Assembly (NCBI GenBank): GCA_029866005.1
Contig: JARXAE010000006.1
Coordinates: forward strand, 1-64,000
Direction: 5' to 3'
DNA: 64,000 nt
Origin: Fimbriimonas sp.
GTDB taxonomy: Bacteria; Armatimonadota; Fimbriimonadia; Fimbriimonadales; Fimbriimonadaceae
Shown: piece after piece, positions 62,150 to 64,000 of the stretch
Position numbering within the stretch: the stretch's first letter is position 1
Layout: each line of letters opens with the position of its first letter
Position numbers and translations under genes: made by a program
The notes under the pieces: generated by a model
The model's input: the letters and a program-made list of their open reading frames with translations, nothing else
Told to the model about the DNA's origin: nothing
Databases searched by the model: none

Positions 62150-62226
62150 GGTGCCGTGCCCAAGTGGCCTAAGGGGTCGGTCTGCAAAACCGATATTCAG
62201 CGGTTCGAATCCGCTCGGCACCTCCA
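62150..62226 (+). tRNA. tRNA-Cys (anticodon GCA)
   Basis: Acceptor arms GGTGCCG and CGGCACC pair, the T arm has GGTTCGAATCC, anticodon GCA is at 62184-62186, and the discriminator is T as expected for Cys. CCA is encoded (62224-62226). TATAAC at 62135-62140 is a plausible -10. Confidence 0.95.
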
Positions 62227-62308
62227 CTTTGAGCTCGACGTCGGAAGTAACTTCCAACCGAGTTTTCCACACCCGCGTCTCTGATCAGCCGCCATCCGTC
62301 TTAACATC

Positions 62309-63055
62309 GTGGCAAACCGCGCTCTTGCCGAGAATCCTAACCTGAACACCCTGGGAGTGGTCGCTCCGCCCCCGATTCTTGTCCAAACTCCTGCGTTCGA
62401 GGGGACCCTTGCAACCCTCTTTCGTTGTGTGAGAGAACACAAAGTTGATCTTCTCGAAGTGCCAATGGAGCCGATCTGTGAGGCCTACCTGTTCTACTTA
62501 ATGGAGAGCGCGGAGACAAACTTGGACGAAGCAGCGGCGGCGCTCACCGTCTTGGCCTACCTGCTGGAGAAAAAGGCCTGGCAACTCCTGCCGGTTCACG
62601 AAGAGGATGAGCCAGAAATGGACGAAGCGACTGCGTTGCCGGACCCAACAACATACGAGTACGCCGATGTCATCCAGCGACTTCTCGAAGGGCACGAGCA
62701 GCGAGCAAAGCTCTTTTTTCGAACCGCAACCCCGCAGCTAGATCCTTATGAGATCCCGTACGACATCGGAGATGTCACCGCCGGGGACCTCGCAAAGGCG
62801 TTCGAGCGATTGCTGAAGAAAGCAAACCCCGAGCCAGTGGAACTGCTTTCGAAGCCCCGCAAGTCGATTCAAGAGCAGATGAAGTTCGTCCTTCTTGCTC
62901 TCAAACCGAATTATCAACGAATCGACCAGCTGTTTGTCGGCGAGTACACCCGTACCGATGCCGTCTACTGGTTTCTTGCCCTGCTCGAACTCATCCGGCT
63001 CGGTGCGGCAACGGTTAAACTAGATGGGGAAGAGGTGCTGTTCGCTAAGAAATGA
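62309..63055 (+). CDS. scpA: Segregation and condensation protein A
   Basis: ScpA is the kleisin that bridges SMC heads in the bacterial condensin. The 248-residue protein has the N-terminal kleisin helix region (PAFEGTLATLFRCVREHKVDLLEVPMEPICEAYLFYL), an acidic linker around residues 95-110, and a C-terminal winged-helix-like end (VYWFLALLELIRLGAATVKLDGEEVLFAKK). The start is a GTG with an AT-rich box just upstream; later in-frame GTG or TTG codons are possible. It overlaps scpB by ATGA. Confidence 0.9.
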   Translation: MANRALAENPNLNTLGVVAPPPILVQTPAFEGTLATLFRCVREHKVDLLEVPMEPICEAYLFYLMESAETNLDEAAAALTVLAYLLEKKAWQLLPVHEEDEPEMDEATALPDPTTYEYADVIQRLLEGHEQRAKLFFRTATPQLDPYEIPYDIGDVTAGDLAKAFERLLKKANPEPVELLSKPRKSIQEQMKFVLLALKPNYQRIDQLFVGEYTRTDAVYWFLALLELIRLGAATVKLDGEEVLFAKK

Positions 63056-63603
63056 ATCTCGTTGACCAACTCGAAGCCCTCATTTTCGTGACCGAAGCGC
63101 CCGTCCGGATTGCAGACCTGGTGCGCGTCCTCGGAGTTCCGGAAGGTACCGTCGAGCAGGGAATGGAGTTGCTAATAGAGAGGCACCAAGAGCAAGGTGC
63201 GCTCAAACTGGTGAAGCTTGCGGGCGGTTACCAATTTGCCACCAAGCCAGAATACGCCGAATTGGTTGCAAACTACCTTCAACCCCAGAGAGCGAAGATG
63301 AGCCGCTCGGTCATGGAAGTTCTTGCGGTTGTCGCTTACCGGCAGCCCGTGACCGTTGCCGATATCGAAACTGTCAGGGGAGTTCAGAGCGACTATGGGG
63401 TGCGAGTTCTTGCGGAAAGGAATCTCATTTGCGAAGTTGGACGTCTTGATAAACCTGGGCGCCCCGTTTTGTGGGGCACAACGGCGCAGTTTTTGCATCA
63501 GTTCAATCTGCCCGATAAGGAGAGCTTGCCGAAATTGGAACTAGCCGGACTGCCGCCGACCGCACATGACGAAACCCCACTCTTGGTAGGTGAGGAATCA
63601 TGA
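63052..63603 (+). CDS. scpB: Segregation and condensation protein B
   Basis: ScpB dimers bind ScpA and complete the SMC complex. The 183-residue protein has two winged-helix domains: LVDQLEALIFVTEAPVRIADLVRVLGV, then MSRSVMEVLAVVAYRQPVTVADIETVRGVQSDYGVRVLAERNLI, the family signature. It is coupled by ATGA on both sides, to scpA and to the carboxypeptidase gene. Confidence 0.94.
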   Translation: MNLVDQLEALIFVTEAPVRIADLVRVLGVPEGTVEQGMELLIERHQEQGALKLVKLAGGYQFATKPEYAELVANYLQPQRAKMSRSVMEVLAVVAYRQPVTVADIETVRGVQSDYGVRVLAERNLICEVGRLDKPGRPVLWGTTAQFLHQFNLPDKESLPKLELAGLPPTAHDETPLLVGEES

Positions 63604-64000
63604 CGTTTGCTGCGACGGCTATCGCGATGGCCATGAACACGCCCGGGTTCTTCGAAGCCCCGCACCCGTTACGACTGACAACCTGCTACGGCGGCGCGAT
63701 CATCGAGGACAAAACCGGAAAGCTCCTGTGGGGACGCGACCCTAATACGCCCCGCTATCCCGCAAGTACAACCAAGATTCTCACAACATTGCTCTTGTTG
63801 GAAAAGTGCGACCCAGAGGACGTGGTGGTCGCTCCCCCTGAAATTCAGAAGATCGGCGAGGCGAGCATGCACTTGCAACCCGGTGAGGGCGTTAAGGTGA
63901 AGAACATGGCGTACGCGTTGATGCTCCGCTCAGCAAATGATGGTTGCTACGCGGTCGCCAAGCACATCTCCGGTTCGGCGACCGCATTTGCCAACCTTAT
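63600..64000 (+). CDS. D-alanyl-D-alanine carboxypeptidase, N-terminal part (cut by the window end)
   Basis: The frame runs off the window after 133 codons. It has a short exported N-terminus, then the S11 peptidase motifs YPASTTK (SxxK active site) and LMLRSANDGCYAVAKHI (SxN). These enzymes remove terminal D-Ala from peptidoglycan stem peptides. ATG 63600 overlaps the scpB stop by ATGA. The KTG motif would lie beyond the window. Confidence 0.9.
   Translation, partial: MTFAATAIAMAMNTPGFFEAPHPLRLTTCYGGAIIEDKTGKLLWGRDPNTPRYPASTTKILTTLLLLEKCDPEDVVVAPPEIQKIGEASMHLQPGEGVKVKNMAYALMLRSANDGCYAVAKHISGSATAFANL

Overview
The window reads as chromosomal DNA of a free-living, diderm-like bacterium of moderately high GC content. 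The combination of a PEP-CTERM metalloprotease, NlpC/P60 and penicillin-binding proteins, a small (about 92 nt) bacterial-type SRP RNA and a short-gene, operon-dense layout would fit Armatimonadota (Fimbriimonas-like). That assignment is inference from gene content only. There is no CRISPR array and no complete insertion sequence. The only clear mobile-element gene is a phage terminase large subunit at the left edge, whose strongly C-rich codon use differs from all its neighbours.

Layout, left to right. 0-1.4 kb: terminase. 1.4-1.8 kb: gene-free leader with two mutually exclusive hairpins. 1.8-4.9 kb: ABC exporter operon with an anchored TPR-like partner. 5-7.7 kb: SRP RNA followed by dnaX, ybaB and recR. 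7.7-11.8 kb: an unknown protein, two metallopeptidases flanking a small membrane protein, and a secreted protein with a terminator. 11.9-18.1 kb: ECF sigma factor, probable anti-sigma factor and RseB-like protein, then PBP1-type and PBP2-type penicillin-binding proteins. 18-23.3 kb: an O-antigen-ligase-like protein, two family 2 glycosyltransferases, and an SH3/NlpC peptidase followed by tRNA-Glu. 23.6-28.9 kb: a LacI-controlled sugar operon (lacI, GH5, SDR, ThuA, SDR) headed by twin operators. 29-34.4 kb: secreted hydrolases, peptidases and a quinoprotein. 34.4-36.9 kb: a stress cluster (YdeI-like, CsbD, Dps, 4-TM protein and a frameshifted tspO). 37-46.5 kb: PEP-CTERM protease, nitronate monooxygenase-like protein, TMEM175 channel, D-aminoacylase, aat, MFS transporter and hypotheticals. 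46.5-52.9 kb: upp, glmU-prs-GH20 and an amidase. 52.9-62 kb: trpA, a secreted helical protein, dnaE, MFS transporter, rluB, pstB with a Pho-box-like repeat, and aroC. 62-64 kb: a possible 33-residue ORF, tRNA-Cys, scpA, scpB and the start of a D,D-carboxypeptidase gene.

The most general new observation is start-site architecture. About sixteen non-operonic genes have a TANNNT-like -10 element ending only 5-7 nt before the start codon and no Shine-Dalgarno sequence. The SRP RNA gene shows the same -10 to +1 spacing. This implies that many transcripts here begin at the start codon (leaderless mRNA), while genes inside operons use ATGA overlaps and a few genes use strong Shine-Dalgarno sites. 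Other points worth checking are an A10 slippery run near the end of dnaX with stops in both alternative frames, a one-base deletion in tspO, loss of the canonical catalytic Asp in TrpA (Glu instead), twin LacI operators, and a Pho box at an orphan pstB.
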